Assembly: GCF_001955655.1 (NCBI RefSeq)
Contig: NZ_MSPW01000015.1
Location: 33,037-97,036, forward strand
DNA length: 64,000 bases
Direction: 5' to 3'
Origin: Viridibacillus arenosi
GTDB taxonomy: Bacteria > Bacillota > Bacilli > Bacillales_A > Planococcaceae
Made by a program: the position numbers and the translations under genes. Below, piece after piece: positions 42,435 to 52,198 of the stretch. The notes below the pieces were generated by a model. The model saw only the letters and a program-made list of their open reading frames with translations. It ran no database searches and was not told the DNA's origin. How positions within the stretch are numbered: the stretch's first letter is position 1; each line of letters starts with the position of its first letter.

Positions 42435-44018
42435 ATGACACATAATGATAATCATATTGAAAAGGAAGATACGCTTACCAATAGACAAGGGCATCCTATT
42501 ACAAACAATCAAAACTTGAGAACTGTTGGTAATCGTGGGCCTGCTACTTTAGAAAATTATGATTTCCTAGAGAAGATGAGTCATTTTGATAGGGAGCGTA
42601 CACCCGAACGTGTAGTACATGCTCGTGGAGCAGGGGCACATGGTTATTTTGAAACGTATGGAACGGTAGGTAATGATCCTGTTTCCAAATATACTAGAGC
42701 AAAGGTATTCCAAGATAAAGGGAAGCAAACACCAGTTTTTGTTCGATTCTCGACTGTAATACATGGAAATCATTCACCTGAAACTTTACGTGATCCCCGA
42801 GGATTTGCAGTGAAATTTTATACTGAAGATGGTAACTGGGATCTAGTAGGGAATAATATTAAAATCTTCTTTATTCGTGATGCTATGAAATTTCCTGATA
42901 TGATCCATGCATTTAAGCCAGATCCTATTACGAATATACAAGATGTTGAGCGCTTTTTTGATTTTTGTGCAAGTTCACCAGAATCATTCCATATGGTCAC
43001 TTTTATCTACTCACCTTGGGGGATTCCTGCAAATTACCGAATGATGCAAGGATCTGGGGTGAATACGTATAAATGGGTGAATAGTGATGGAGAAGCTGTT
43101 TTAATCAAATATCACTGGGAACCAAAGCAAGGAATAAAGAATTTGACGCAACAGGAAGCTGAAGAAATCCAAGCGAAGAATTTTAACCATGCTACTCAGG
43201 ATTTATATGATGCGATAGAAAATGGAGATTATCCAGAATGGGAATTAAATGTTCAAATCATGTCTGATGGAGAACATCCAGAACTCGATTTCGATCCTTT
43301 AGATGATACAAAGCTGTGGCCAGAAGATCTATTCCCGTGGCATCCTGTAGGGAAAATGGTATTAAATAAAAATCCTGAAGATTTCTTTGCAGAAGTGGAG
43401 CAAGTATCATTTGGAACAGGTGTATTAGTTGATGGACTCGATTTCTCTGATGATAAAATGTTGCAAGGTAGAACATTTTCTTATTCAGACACACAGCGTC
43501 ATCGTGTCGGAGCAAACTATTTACAACTCCCAATTAATGCGCCGAAGAAACGTGTTGCTACAAACCAAAACGGTGGTCAAATTTTGTATAAGCGTGATTT
43601 AGCGCCAGGACAGAATCCGCATATAAATTATGAGCCATCCATGCTTGGTGGCTTGCATGAAGCTAAACAAAACGCAAAAGAGTATACACCCTTTATAGAA
43701 GGCAATTTAGTGCATGAATCCATTGATCGACAAAGTAATACGAAACAAGCAGGGGAAACGTATCGTAATTTTGAGGATTGGGAAAAAGATGAGCTTCTAG
43801 AAAATCTTATCGGTGATTTATCAAGTTGTGATGAAAAGATCCAAAAGGCAATGATTGCATTAGCAGAGGAAGCCGATGATGACTACGGTCGTAGACTAAA
43901 AGAGGGACTGCAAAATGCTGAAAAACACTCGTCTACGCAAAGACCGTTAGCAAATATTGATGGAGATAATGCTCCTGAAGATGCCATTGAAAAAGGGCAT
44001 GACGCAGAGCCGTATTAA
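42435..44018 (+). CDS. Heme catalase (monofunctional, small-subunit type)
   Basis: This 527-residue catalase has the active-site His in [16 protein letters not shown], the distal Asn in the VRFSTV...[11 protein letters not shown] block and the heme-ligand Tyr in [14 protein letters not shown]. The length and the N-terminal block ([23 protein letters not shown]) resemble the KatA/KatX enzymes of Bacillus; the acidic C-terminal tail ends [12 protein letters not shown]. It breaks down hydrogen peroxide. I chose ATG 42435, with AAGGAGGC upstream. I see no PerR box in front of it. Which of the named catalases it corresponds to cannot be settled here. Confidence 0.92.
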   Translation: MTHNDNHIEKEDTLTNRQGHPITNNQNLRTVGNRGPATLENYDFLEKMSHFDRERTPERVVHARGAGAHGYFETYGTVGNDPVSKYTRAKVFQDKGKQTPVFVRFSTVIHGNHSPETLRDPRGFAVKFYTEDGNWDLVGNNIKIFFIRDAMKFPDMIHAFKPDPITNIQDVERFFDFCASSPESFHMVTFIYSPWGIPANYRMMQGSGVNTYKWVNSDGEAVLIKYHWEPKQGIKNLTQQEAEEIQAKNFNHATQDLYDAIENGDYPEWELNVQIMSDGEHPELDFDPLDDTKLWPEDLFPWHPVGKMVLNKNPEDFFAEVEQVSFGTGVLVDGLDFSDDKMLQGRTFSYSDTQRHRVGANYLQLPINAPKKRVATNQNGGQILYKRDLAPGQNPHINYEPSMLGGLHEAKQNAKEYTPFIEGNLVHESIDRQSNTKQAGETYRNFEDWEKDELLENLIGDLSSCDEKIQKAMIALAEEADDDYGRRLKEGLQNAEKHSSTQRPLANIDGDNAPEDAIEKGHDAEPY

Positions 44019-44023
44019 AATGA

Positions 44024-44055
44024 AACGTGAGGATGATAAACCTCACGGTTTTTGC
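44024..44055 (+). terminator. Terminator after catalase
   Basis: ACGTGAGG pairs with CCTCACGG(T), followed by TTTTTG. Confidence 0.75.
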
Positions 44056-44250
44056 TATTGTTTTCTACTTAAAAAAATAGTCGATTGCCAAAAAAGAAAT
44101 ACAGCAAATTTATTAATATATAAATAAAAAATTGCGCATGCTATAGAAGGTATTTTTCGTCACTGAGTCAAATTGTTGGAATATCCTATTTTTAGGGTAT
44201 ATGCTTTACTTGTTACAAAATTTTAAAATAGAAAAGGAAGTAGACATTAA

Positions 44251-44805
44251 ATGACTATTAAAGTAAAAGCAATAATAGGTTCAACTAGCTCAACTTCAAA
44301 TAATTTAAAACTTGTAAACTTCATGAAAAAACGCTATGCAAACAAATTGGATATTACACCGGTATTAATTAATGACGTTGAAATGTTCTCAATTGATATT
44401 GAAAACAATCCACCAGCTGGTGCAACAGCTTTTAAATCGGATGTTAAAGATTCTGATGCAGTATTATTTGCTGTTCCTGAATATAACTATTCCATTCCAG
44501 GTGCATTAAAAAATGCAATTGACTGGTTATCACGTGGTGGTGATTATACAATCAAAGATAAACCAGGGTTCATTGTAGGTTCATCTATGGGTGTTTTAGG
44601 TAGTGTTCGTGCTCAAATCCATTTGCGTGAAATCCTTTCAAATCCAGCTTTAGCGCCAGTACTACTGTCAGGGAATGAAGTATATATAGGTGCTGTTCAT
44701 ACGAAGTTAAACGAAGCTGGCGAACTAATAGATGAAAGTACAATTGCATTCCTTGATACGGTAGTAGACAACTTTATTGCTTTTTACGACAAACATACTA
44801 AATAA
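44251..44805 (+). CDS. NADPH-dependent FMN reductase family protein
   Basis: This 184-residue flavodoxin-like protein has the FMN-phosphate loop GSTSSTSNN and the diagnostic PEYNYSIPGALKNAIDWLS block. The family includes NAD(P)H:quinone, chromate and azo-dye reductases; the true substrate is unknown. Position after catalase suggests a stress role, but the genes are separated by a terminator. GGAAGT lies before ATG 44251. A strong terminator follows. Confidence 0.85.
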   Translation: MTIKVKAIIGSTSSTSNNLKLVNFMKKRYANKLDITPVLINDVEMFSIDIENNPPAGATAFKSDVKDSDAVLFAVPEYNYSIPGALKNAIDWLSRGGDYTIKDKPGFIVGSSMGVLGSVRAQIHLREILSNPALAPVLLSGNEVYIGAVHTKLNEAGELIDESTIAFLDTVVDNFIAFYDKHTK

Positions 44806-44836
44806 AATATAGCTCCCTAAGTACAATCATTATGAC

Positions 44837-44881
44837 AAAAAGCTTCTACTCTAAGACGTATAGAGAAGAAGCTTTTTTTTG
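44837..44881. terminator. Terminator after FMN reductase, shared with fetB-like gene
   Basis: AAAAAGCTTCT...AGAAGCTTTTTTTT with an inner CTCTA/TAGAG stem. A-run and T-run flank it, and it touches the stop codon of the convergent gene. Confidence 0.85.
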
Positions 44882-45637
44882 TTAAAATTTTTCCTTCAAC
44901 ATTTGCATGCGATTATTAAACAATGTTGGATAGGACAAAAATCCAAGGAAAATACTCGATACAGCCGCTGTCGTAAGCAAGATGAAAACGATTAGCAATT
45001 GAAACTGCACTGCCTGGATAGGGTCAGCTCCAGCAATGATTTGACCACTCATCATGCCTGGAAGTTGTACAAGTCCGATCGTTTTTTGGCTTTCTATCGT
45101 TGGAATCATGCTTGCCTTTATCGCACTAATTAATTGATGATGAATAGCCTGTTTTGGTGTTCCACCTAATGATAAAATGAGCTCTACTTGATCACGATGC
45201 GCGTGCATTTCAGCTGTGAAACGATTTAAGAATAAAATGGATAGTACCATAGAGTTCCCGATGATCATTCCACTAATTGGAATAATATATTGTGCAGTTG
45301 CGGGTACAATGTGGAAGCCTAGTAGTATGGCTTGCGTCAATACTTCAACAGTCAGTAAAGTAACTGCAATTTTCCACGTAATCCCGTCTATAGATTTACC
45401 TTTTTTACGTGCGTTTAATGTAGCAGTTCCAATCATCAAAGCGATCATTAAGAAGATATAGATAAAATGATTGGAATCAAAAACAAATTTTAATACATAG
45501 CCGACAGCAAGTAACTGGATTATGGAGCGTATAGTAGCAATAAATGTATCTTTTTCTAATCCGAGTTTTAAAGTTTTTGATAAAATTAATGGAATAAGTA
45601 CGAAAATCAATGTTAAGGATAATGCTAAATAGCTCAT
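44882..45637 (-). CDS. ABC transporter permease, FetB/YbbM (UPF0014) family
   Basis: This 251-residue protein has about seven membrane helices and the UPF0014 hallmark segments (IPISGMIIGNSMVLSILFLN; SQKTIGLVQLPGMMSGQII). Family members in enterobacteria form FetAB, an iron exporter that protects against peroxide stress. Together with the ATPase gene, which it overlaps by 4 nt (ATGA), it forms a complete exporter. The metal specificity here is inferred only from the family. Confidence 0.82.
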   Translation of the reverse strand: MSYLALSLTLIFVLIPLILSKTLKLGLEKDTFIATIRSIIQLLAVGYVLKFVFDSNHFIYIFLMIALMIGTATLNARKKGKSIDGITWKIAVTLLTVEVLTQAILLGFHIVPATAQYIIPISGMIIGNSMVLSILFLNRFTAEMHAHRDQVELILSLGGTPKQAIHHQLISAIKASMIPTIESQKTIGLVQLPGMMSGQIIAGADPIQAVQFQLLIVFILLTTAAVSSIFLGFLSYPTLFNNRMQMLKEKF

Positions 45638-46365
45638 TTAATCACCCCTTGTACGAAGCGTCTTACAAGCTCATTTTGAGGGTCCTCTAATAGTTTGCTT
45701 TCTCCAGTTTCAATGACTTCACCTTTCATTAAAACCCAAGTATAGTGACCAATTTTTAATGCTTGGTCAAGATTATGTGTAATCCAAATCATCGTCACAT
45801 TATATTTTTCGTTGATTTTGACGATAAGTTCTTCGATTTCTTTTAATGAAGCACGATCAAGTGCAGATGTAATTTCATCAAGTAACAATATTTCGGATTG
45901 ATTGACAAGGGTTCTTGCAATCGATACTTTTTGGCGTTGCCCACCTGATAGATCATATGCATCTTTATGTAAAAAGGCGTGTTCCAAACCAACATCATCT
46001 AAATATGAAATAGCATCTTCTTCAGTTAGTTTCTTATTTTGCAATGCCAACGGAAGCTCTAAGTTTTCAAAAACTGTGCCTTTGATCATAGGAGCAGCCT
46101 GTAATGCCATTCCAACATTTCTACGTAAATCAATTGGATCATAAGTAGTAATGAGCTTATTGTGAATAAAAATTTCGCCAGCAGTAGGGGAGATTAAGCC
46201 GTTGCACATTTTGAGTAAAGTAGTCTTACCTGCACCAGAAGGACCAACAAGCGTTGTGATTTTTCCCTTAGGAAAAGATCCTGTAACGTCTTTAATTATT
46301 TGAGAGTCGCCAATTTGAAAATCAACATGGCTAAAATGTATGGCGGGATCGTATACAGTATCCAT
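45634..46365 (-). CDS. ABC transporter ATP-binding protein, FetA/YbbL-like
   Basis: This 243-residue ATPase has Walker A GPSGAGKT, Q-loop region MALQAAPMIKGTVFEN, signature LSGGQRQK, Walker B ILLLDEITSALD and switch His in WITHN. It is co-transcribed with the UPF0014 permease downstream. CTTAGGAGGCTTACAA-type ribosome binding site (AGGAGGC) precedes ATG 46365. It probably drives metal (iron) export. Confidence 0.85.
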   Translation of the reverse strand: MDTVYDPAIHFSHVDFQIGDSQIIKDVTGSFPKGKITTLVGPSGAGKTTLLKMCNGLISPTAGEIFIHNKLITTYDPIDLRRNVGMALQAAPMIKGTVFENLELPLALQNKKLTEEDAISYLDDVGLEHAFLHKDAYDLSGGQRQKVSIARTLVNQSEILLLDEITSALDRASLKEIEELIVKINEKYNVTMIWITHNLDQALKIGHYTWVLMKGEVIETGESKLLEDPQNELVRRFVQGVIK

Positions 46366-46748
46366 TTGTAAGCCTCCTAAAAAAAGTCTTTACTATAAAT
46401 GTACCATAGTTCAAGAATAATCTTCTATATAAGAGTCGGTTGAGTATTCAATAGTTAAGCAAGTGACGTTAAACTTTTATAATCAACGTGTCAGATTTTC
46501 GATATATTACTTTTACATCCCAACACTACCCTTTCAACTAACAATATTGGGTATATTATAATTACACCAAAAAGTAAGATTTGATATGCTGAGTGCCAAT
46601 GACCTTTTTGCATCCAACAGAAGAACAAACTATATTAGGGCGTTATATCTTGTTAAGGTGGGAACCAAATGCATCGTATTTTATTACATTATCAATAAAC
46701 AAGACTAGTGAAACAACAAATCTTAATGAAAAAAAGGGGAATATTAGC
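46366..46748. other. Intergenic region between fetA-like and ogt genes
   Basis: It contains a likely -10 TATAAT at about 46556-46561 for ogt and an open extension of the ogt frame (46593-46748) that lacks a ribosome binding site. A stretch at 46655-46672 superficially resembles a T-box core but has no supporting stems. I see no gene here. Confidence 0.4.
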
Positions 46749-47240
46749 ATGATAAAAGATATTTATTGGACATGTTTTCAATATGAGGATTGGGAAATTT
46801 ATTTAGCTGCTACAGACCATGGGCTTAGTTATGTAGGCATTAGTATGGATGAGTTAGAAACGATGTCTGCAAAGCGGTTTAAAAAGTATAGCCTAATAGA
46901 GTCTGATGAAAAATTAGAAGCATATAAAAAAGAGTTGATCGACTATTTAAAAGGTGTGAAACAGGAATTCGTGATGTCTCTAGATACAGGTGGCACGGAG
47001 TTTCAACAAGCTGTTTGGAAAGCATTACAAGGTATACCTTATGGCGAAACAACAACTTACTCAGCCATCGCCAATCAAATAAATAATCCAAAGGCAGTAC
47101 GAGCTGTAGGTACAGCAATTGGTGCAAATCCAATTCTGATAATCGTACCATGTCATCGTGTTATCGGAAAAGATGGTCAACTTACAGGTTTTCGTAGCGG
47201 TATACCGATGAAAAAAGCACTACTTGCATTAGAAAAATAA
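46749..47240 (+). CDS. ogt: Methylated-DNA--protein-cysteine methyltransferase
   Basis: This 163-residue suicide enzyme carries the active-site motif IVPCHRVIG and the helix-turn-helix segment GTEFQQAVWKALQGIPYGET, which inserts into DNA. It removes O6-alkyl groups from guanine. I chose ATG 46749, with AGGGGAAT upstream, where family members begin. The frame stays open 52 codons further upstream to 46593, but that part resembles nothing I know. It is followed by an intergenic region without a clear terminator. Confidence 0.88.
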   Translation: MIKDIYWTCFQYEDWEIYLAATDHGLSYVGISMDELETMSAKRFKKYSLIESDEKLEAYKKELIDYLKGVKQEFVMSLDTGGTEFQQAVWKALQGIPYGETTTYSAIANQINNPKAVRAVGTAIGANPILIIVPCHRVIGKDGQLTGFRSGIPMKKALLALEK

Positions 47241-47519
47241 AGTACATGAGACATGAAAATGAAGAAATTATTTTACCAAATTGATGCAAAAAAATTGAGT
47301 TTCTTCCTATATAAATAGTAACTATAAAATAAATTGATAACGTTTGCGAGATTCTCATATTACCTTTCAAATATTTTATAGTTCACATAACCTAATAATG
47401 TCCGTCTGTTTGAAGTTGTCTTGAAAAATAATACAATTCCAATTTTTGTTTGAAAACTCAAATCAATCTAATGTGAAAATCGTTTATTTTATTGGCGTAA
47501 ATTATATTTTGGCAAAATG

Positions 47520-47553
47520 AAAAGCCAATTCAAAATTTGATTGAATTGGCTTG
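47520..47553 (-). terminator. Terminator after phosphoribosyltransferase gene
   Basis: On the minus strand AAGCCAATTCAA pairs exactly with TTGAATTGGCTT, followed by TTCATTTTG. Confidence 0.75.
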
Positions 47554-47566
47554 AGAATTTGTAAGT

Positions 47567-48112
47567 TTATTGGTGATGAGGGAAGAGTGGCAATGTCCCT
47601 AAGAAAATAATGTCATCCCTTTTAATAGCATCACCTTCTGCTAAAATAGCTGCTTTTGCAACAACTCGACCGCCTGCTTTTGTTACTAGCTCTTCTAATA
47701 CTTTGATAGACGCCCCAGTGCTAATTACATCATCAATAATTGCAACCCGCTTATATTTTAAAAAGGCTACGTCATGGAAGTCTAAACATAGGATTTGTTT
47801 TTCGTCTGTCGTAATGGATTTCACTTCATGAATAAGTGGTTCAAGCATATAAGCTTTTAATGATTTACGCGCTACGACATAACGTGGTAATTTCATACGC
47901 TTTGTAAGTTCATACACTAAAGGAATCCCTTTTGCTTCTGCTGTAATGAGTAGATCTACATCAGGTAGCTTTTCGGCAAGGGCAGTAGCTGCTGCATCCA
48001 CCATCTCTATATCACCTAATAAAACAAAGCTAGCTATAGATAGATTTTCTTTAATTTGAATAATGGGTAAATGTCGCTTTAAACCCACGACATGTAATTC
48101 ATAAGTTTTCAT
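47567..48112 (-). CDS. Phosphoribosyltransferase, adenine phosphoribosyltransferase-like
   Basis: This 181-residue type-I phosphoribosyltransferase has the PRPP-binding loop RVAIIDDVISTGASIK and an early LLITAEAKGIPLVYELTKR segment like that of Apt/Xpt enzymes. It would join a purine-type base to PRPP. Some differences at the N-terminus (MKTYELHVVGLKRHLPII) set it apart from housekeeping Apt, so the substrate is uncertain. The gene is alone, with its own terminator. The 48113-48535 stretch upstream holds its promoter and that of pncB; nothing else is evident there. Confidence 0.8.
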   Translation of the reverse strand: MKTYELHVVGLKRHLPIIQIKENLSIASFVLLGDIEMVDAAATALAEKLPDVDLLITAEAKGIPLVYELTKRMKLPRYVVARKSLKAYMLEPLIHEVKSITTDEKQILCLDFHDVAFLKYKRVAIIDDVISTGASIKVLEELVTKAGGRVVAKAAILAEGDAIKRDDIIFLGTLPLFPHHQ

Positions 48113-48477
48113 TGCATAAAATCCTCCGATTTACAAAATGACTAATGAGACAAATTCAAAAAATACCCGATGGCTTATATAAATAGGTCTCTAATAGTCT
48201 TTACATTTTCAGATGATTTAAGTCGTAATAATGCGCATCATCAAAAAATAACGTGACACATTCCTTAATATAACAATTTCACGATGACTACCTAGATATT
48301 TTCAATACACTTTACTGGAAGTATACGGGATTGTTCGATTCAAAAACAATGTTATCACCTTTAAAACTATTGTTCAAATTAATAGTTGATGGATTACTGA
48401 GAAAATTAAGAAATTTACAGTGTAATTAATGAAAAAATATAAGGTTCATGAGATAGAATAACGGTTTTCAAAACATG

Positions 48478-48500
48478 TTTAACGTTAAATAGTGTATACT
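48478..48500 (+). promoter_or_regulatory. Palindrome and -10 in front of pncB
   Basis: A perfect 12-bp palindrome, TTTAACGTTAAA (48478-48489), lies just upstream of the -10 TATACT (48495-48500), where a repressor would block polymerase. No regulator is identified. Confidence 0.4.
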
Positions 48501-48535
48501 ATGACTAATTACGATGGTGGAAGAAGGGACTAAGT

Positions 48536-50005
48536 ATGAAGTCGAAATATCCAGATGATAGCTTAGCGCTACATACAGACTTATATCAGATAAACATGGC
48601 AGAATCTTATTGGGCAGATGGTATACATAATAGAAAATCAGTGTTTGAGCTGTATTTCAGAAAATTACCATTTGGCAACGGTTTTGCAATTTTTGCTGGT
48701 CTAGAAAGAATGCTGGAATATTTACGTGATTTCCGTTTTAGTGAAAGTGATTTAGAGTATTTGCAAAATGATTTAGGTTATAGCGAAGATTTTATAGAAT
48801 ATTTAAGAGATTTACGCTTTACCGGAGATGTATATTCAATGGTTGAAGGTGAATTAGTCTTCGGTAATGAACCGATTGTTCGTATTGAAGCGCCTTTAGT
48901 AGAAGCACAATTAGTTGAAACGGCGCTACTAAACATTGTCAATTATCAAACATTGATTGCTACAAAAGCAAGTCGTATTAAGCAAATTGTAAAAGACGAT
49001 GTAGTAATGGAATTTGGTACACGTCGTGCACAGGAGATGGATGCAGCTATTTGGGGTACACGTGCAGCAATTATTGGTGGGTTGGAATCGACAAGTAATG
49101 TGCGAGCAGGTAAATTGTTTAATTTGCCAGTTGCAGGCACTCATGCTCACTCCCTTGTTCAAGCTTATAAAAACGATTACGAGGCGTTTCATGCTTATGC
49201 AAGACGTCATAAAGACTGTGTATTTTTAGTTGATACGTATAATACATTAAAATCAGGAGTTCCAACTGCGATCAAAGTAGCAAAAGAACTGGGCGATAAG
49301 ATTAACTTTATAGGTATTCGCTTAGACAGTGGAGACATTGCATTTTTATCAAAAGCGGCACGTAAAATGTTAGATGACGCTGGATTCCCAAATGCCAAAA
49401 TCGTTGTATCAAATGATTTAGATGAATATACTATTTTGAACTTAAAAGCTCAAAATGCAATGGTTGATATGTGGGGTATTGGTACAAAACTAATTACTGG
49501 TTACGATCAACCTGCTTTAGGTGCAGTGTATAAAATAGTATCCATTGAAAAAGAAAATGGGCAAATGGAAGATACCATTAAAATTTCTGCTAATGCTGAA
49601 AAAGTGTCGACACCTGGGATGAAAAAATTATATCGCATCATCGATCGTGAGAATGGTAAAGCAGAGGGTGACTACATTACGATGTTTGATGAGGATCCTC
49701 AATTAGAGGAACGTATTAAAATGTTCCATCCTGTGCATACATTCATCTCTAAATTCGTCACTAATTTTGAAGCAAAAAATTTACACACAAAAGTGGTTGA
49801 AAATGGACAAGTAATCTACGAAAGTCCTTCTGTACAAGAGATGCGAGAGTACGCAACTGAAAATTTAGACTTATTATGGGATGAATATAAGCGTTCTTTA
49901 AATCCAGAGGAATATCCAGTCGATTTAAGCCAAAAATGCTGGGATAATAAAATGCGTAACATTCAAGAAGTGAAAGATATGGTTGAACAAATCGATCTTG
50001 GGTAA
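48536..50005 (+). CDS. pncB: Nicotinate phosphoribosyltransferase
   Basis: This 489-residue NAD-salvage enzyme has the N-terminal [15 protein letters not shown], the phosphate-binding [13 protein letters not shown], the phosphorylatable-His region [10 protein letters not shown] and the PRPP-site block [13 protein letters not shown]. It makes nicotinate mononucleotide from nicotinate and PRPP with ATP. It is followed 13 bp later by nadE, so the pair covers the first and last steps of nicotinate salvage. GAAGAAGGGA precedes ATG 48536. Confidence 0.93.
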   Translation: MKSKYPDDSLALHTDLYQINMAESYWADGIHNRKSVFELYFRKLPFGNGFAIFAGLERMLEYLRDFRFSESDLEYLQNDLGYSEDFIEYLRDLRFTGDVYSMVEGELVFGNEPIVRIEAPLVEAQLVETALLNIVNYQTLIATKASRIKQIVKDDVVMEFGTRRAQEMDAAIWGTRAAIIGGLESTSNVRAGKLFNLPVAGTHAHSLVQAYKNDYEAFHAYARRHKDCVFLVDTYNTLKSGVPTAIKVAKELGDKINFIGIRLDSGDIAFLSKAARKMLDDAGFPNAKIVVSNDLDEYTILNLKAQNAMVDMWGIGTKLITGYDQPALGAVYKIVSIEKENGQMEDTIKISANAEKVSTPGMKKLYRIIDRENGKAEGDYITMFDEDPQLEERIKMFHPVHTFISKFVTNFEAKNLHTKVVENGQVIYESPSVQEMREYATENLDLLWDEYKRSLNPEEYPVDLSQKCWDNKMRNIQEVKDMVEQIDLG

Positions 50006-50018
50006 GGAGGTAAGTAGT

Positions 50019-50846
50019 ATGTCAAATTTACAAAAACAAATTATTGAAGAACTAAGAGTACTACCAATAATCGATGTACAAGAAGAAATTCGTCGTTCAG
50101 TAGATTTCCTAAAAGCATACGCACTTAAGCATTCTTTCGTAAAAGGTTTTGTTTTAGGTATATCTGGTGGTCAGGATTCCACTTTGAGTGGTAAACTGGC
50201 GCAAATGGCAGTAGATGAACTAAATGCACAAGTTGGTAAAGATCAATATTCTTTTTGGGCAGTGCGTCTTCCATATGGAGTACAATCAGATGAACAGGAT
50301 TGCCAAGATGCAATTGATTTTATCCAACCGACAAAAGTATATACTGTAAATATTAAGGCAGCTGTAGATGCTGGTGTACAAGCTTTGGCTGATGCGGGAG
50401 TTGTACTTTCTGATTTTGTAAAAGGGAATGAAAAAGCACGCGAACGTATGAAAGTTCACTTTGCAATTGCAGCAACAAATGCTGGGATTGTCATTGGGAC
50501 AGACCATGCGGCAGAAGCCATTACCGGGTTCTATACTAAGTTCGGTGATGGCGGGGCAGATGTTGTACCGATATTCCGCTTAAACAAGCGCCAAGGTAGA
50601 GCGTTACTTGAGGAGCTTGGATGTCCGAAACATTTGTACGAAAAGACACCAACAGCAGATTTAGAAGAAGAGCGTCCTTCATTACCCGATGAAGTTGCGT
50701 TAGGTGTGACATATGATCAAATTGATGATTATTTGGAAGGTAAAGAAATTCCTGATGAGGCTCGTAAAGTCTTAGAAGGACATTACTTACGTTCGCAACA
50801 TAAACGCCACCTACCAATAACTGTGTATGATGATTTTTGGAAGTAA
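50019..50846 (+). CDS. nadE: NH3-dependent NAD+ synthetase
   Basis: This 275-residue synthetase has the PP-loop [13 protein letters not shown] and the later [22 protein letters not shown] and [17 protein letters not shown] blocks. It lacks a glutaminase domain, so it uses ammonia to amidate nicotinate adenine dinucleotide. I chose ATG 50019, with AAGGAGGT upstream; the longer frame from 49983 overlaps pncB and has no site. Confidence 0.93.
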   Translation: MSNLQKQIIEELRVLPIIDVQEEIRRSVDFLKAYALKHSFVKGFVLGISGGQDSTLSGKLAQMAVDELNAQVGKDQYSFWAVRLPYGVQSDEQDCQDAIDFIQPTKVYTVNIKAAVDAGVQALADAGVVLSDFVKGNEKARERMKVHFAIAATNAGIVIGTDHAAEAITGFYTKFGDGGADVVPIFRLNKRQGRALLEELGCPKHLYEKTPTADLEEERPSLPDEVALGVTYDQIDDYLEGKEIPDEARKVLEGHYLRSQHKRHLPITVYDDFWK

Positions 50847-50863
50847 TTAAATAACATAGATGA

Positions 50864-50896
50864 GCCGAATCCCGAAGTGGGGATTCGGTTTTTTTG
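50864..50896 (+). terminator. Terminator after nadE
   Basis: CCGAATCCC (50865-50873) pairs with GGGATTCGG (50880-50888), followed by TTTTTTT. Confidence 0.9.
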
Positions 50897-51144
50897 TATT
50901 TCTTTAACCGAAGGACGTGAATTGGTGAAAGATATTATAAACAAACAATTAATTAATAAAACAGATACCTGTTATCATTTGAAAATTTAGCTCTAAAGTA
51001 GATTTTAAAATTATGAAGAAAAAGGGGGTTAGTAAAGAGCTTTAAGGAGCAATAATATAAGGAACTAAACAGATGAATTGAGCTAAAAGTTGTTCTACTC
51101 TGTGATTTGTTAAAGGTTTGTAATCAAACGAAATACAATGGACA

Positions 51145-51153
51145 TGGTATAAT
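51145..51153 (+). promoter_or_regulatory. Extended -10 promoter of the MoxR operon
   Basis: TG-G-TATAAT lies about 95 bp before the MoxR gene. No good -35 is seen. The rest of the 50897-51247 gap shows nothing else I can support. Confidence 0.5.
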
Positions 51154-51247
51154 AAGTCCAATTATATAAAAAAACTCGGTTCATAAGACTTATTTTTTTG
51201 GTCTAATGGCTTAAAACGATAGACTTTGTAAAGTGGAGGTTCAATTG

Positions 51248-52198
51248 ATGGAAACACAAGAAAAGCTTCAAGAGGTCGTACGTAATATTGAAAAAGTTAT
51301 GATAGGTAAAAAGCATATTGCTGAATTGAGTGTAGTATCGTTACTTGCTCAAGGGCATGTTTTATTAGAGGATGTACCTGGTGTTGGTAAAACGATGATG
51401 GTACGTGCTTTAGCAAAATCAGTAGGAGCGCAATTTAAACGTATACAATTTACACCGGATCTATTGCCTTCGGATGTTCTGGGTGTATCCATTTATAACC
51501 CAAAAGATATGGAATTCCATTTTCGACCAGGGCCAATCATGGGCAATATCGTATTGGCTGATGAAATTAATCGTACTTCTCCGAAAACGCAAGCTGCTTT
51601 ACTTGAAGGTATGGAAGAGGCTGCTGTGACAATCGATGGTGAAACATATAGTATACCAAAACCTTTTTTTGTAATGGCAACACAAAATCCTATTGAATAT
51701 GAGGGTACCTATCCATTGCCAGAAGCACAACTCGATCGATTTTTGTTAAAGATGAAAATGGGTTATCCATCTTATGATGATGAAATTGAAGTACTGCGTC
51801 GTGCTGAACAAGGAAAGCCAATCGATTTTTTAACATCTGTCATTACATTAGAAGAGTTAATTACTTTGCAACAACAGGTGAAAGATGTTTTTGTTGATGA
51901 AGTTGTGAAAGGTTATATTGTTGATTTATCTCGTGCAACGAGAGAAAACCAATATGTATATTTGGGTGTTAGTCCACGAGGCTCGATTGCATTGATGAAA
52001 GCTTCGCAAGCATATGCATTACTTCGTGGTCGTAGTTTTGTAACACCTGATGATGTTCAGTTTTTAGCACCATTTGTATTCTCACACCGTATAATGCTAA
52101 GGCCTGAAGCTCGTTATGATGGAGTTTCACCTGAAGAAATTATTGGACGCATTTTAATTAATACAGTTGTGCCCATTAAAAGGTCTGCAAATCAATGA
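51248..52198 (+). CDS. MoxR-family AAA+ ATPase
   Basis: This is a 316-residue ATPase with Walker A GVGKT in EDVPGVGKTMMVRAL, Walker B VLADEINRTSPKTQAALLEGMEE, sensor 1 FVMATQNPIEYEG and a C-terminal lid. MoxR proteins act as chaperones that mature or activate partner proteins, commonly encoded with DUF58 and transglutaminase genes exactly as here. I chose ATG 51248, 8 bp after GGAGGT; GTG 51233 overlaps that site. It overlaps the DUF58 gene by 4 nt. Confidence 0.88.
   Translation: METQEKLQEVVRNIEKVMIGKKHIAELSVVSLLAQGHVLLEDVPGVGKTMMVRALAKSVGAQFKRIQFTPDLLPSDVLGVSIYNPKDMEFHFRPGPIMGNIVLADEINRTSPKTQAALLEGMEEAAVTIDGETYSIPKPFFVMATQNPIEYEGTYPLPEAQLDRFLLKMKMGYPSYDDEIEVLRRAEQGKPIDFLTSVITLEELITLQQQVKDVFVDEVVKGYIVDLSRATRENQYVYLGVSPRGSIALMKASQAYALLRGRSFVTPDDVQFLAPFVFSHRIMLRPEARYDGVSPEEIIGRILINTVVPIKRSANQ

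Noticed and set aside
46655..46672. T-box-like string (AAGGTGGGAACC) upstream of ogt
   Set aside because: The TGGNACCGCG core is not complete, no stem I or terminator is present, and ogt is not a T-box target.
46593..46748. N-terminal extension of the methyltransferase frame
   Set aside because: Open for 52 codons but without a ribosome binding site or family similarity; ATG 46749 has a good site and fits the usual protein start.
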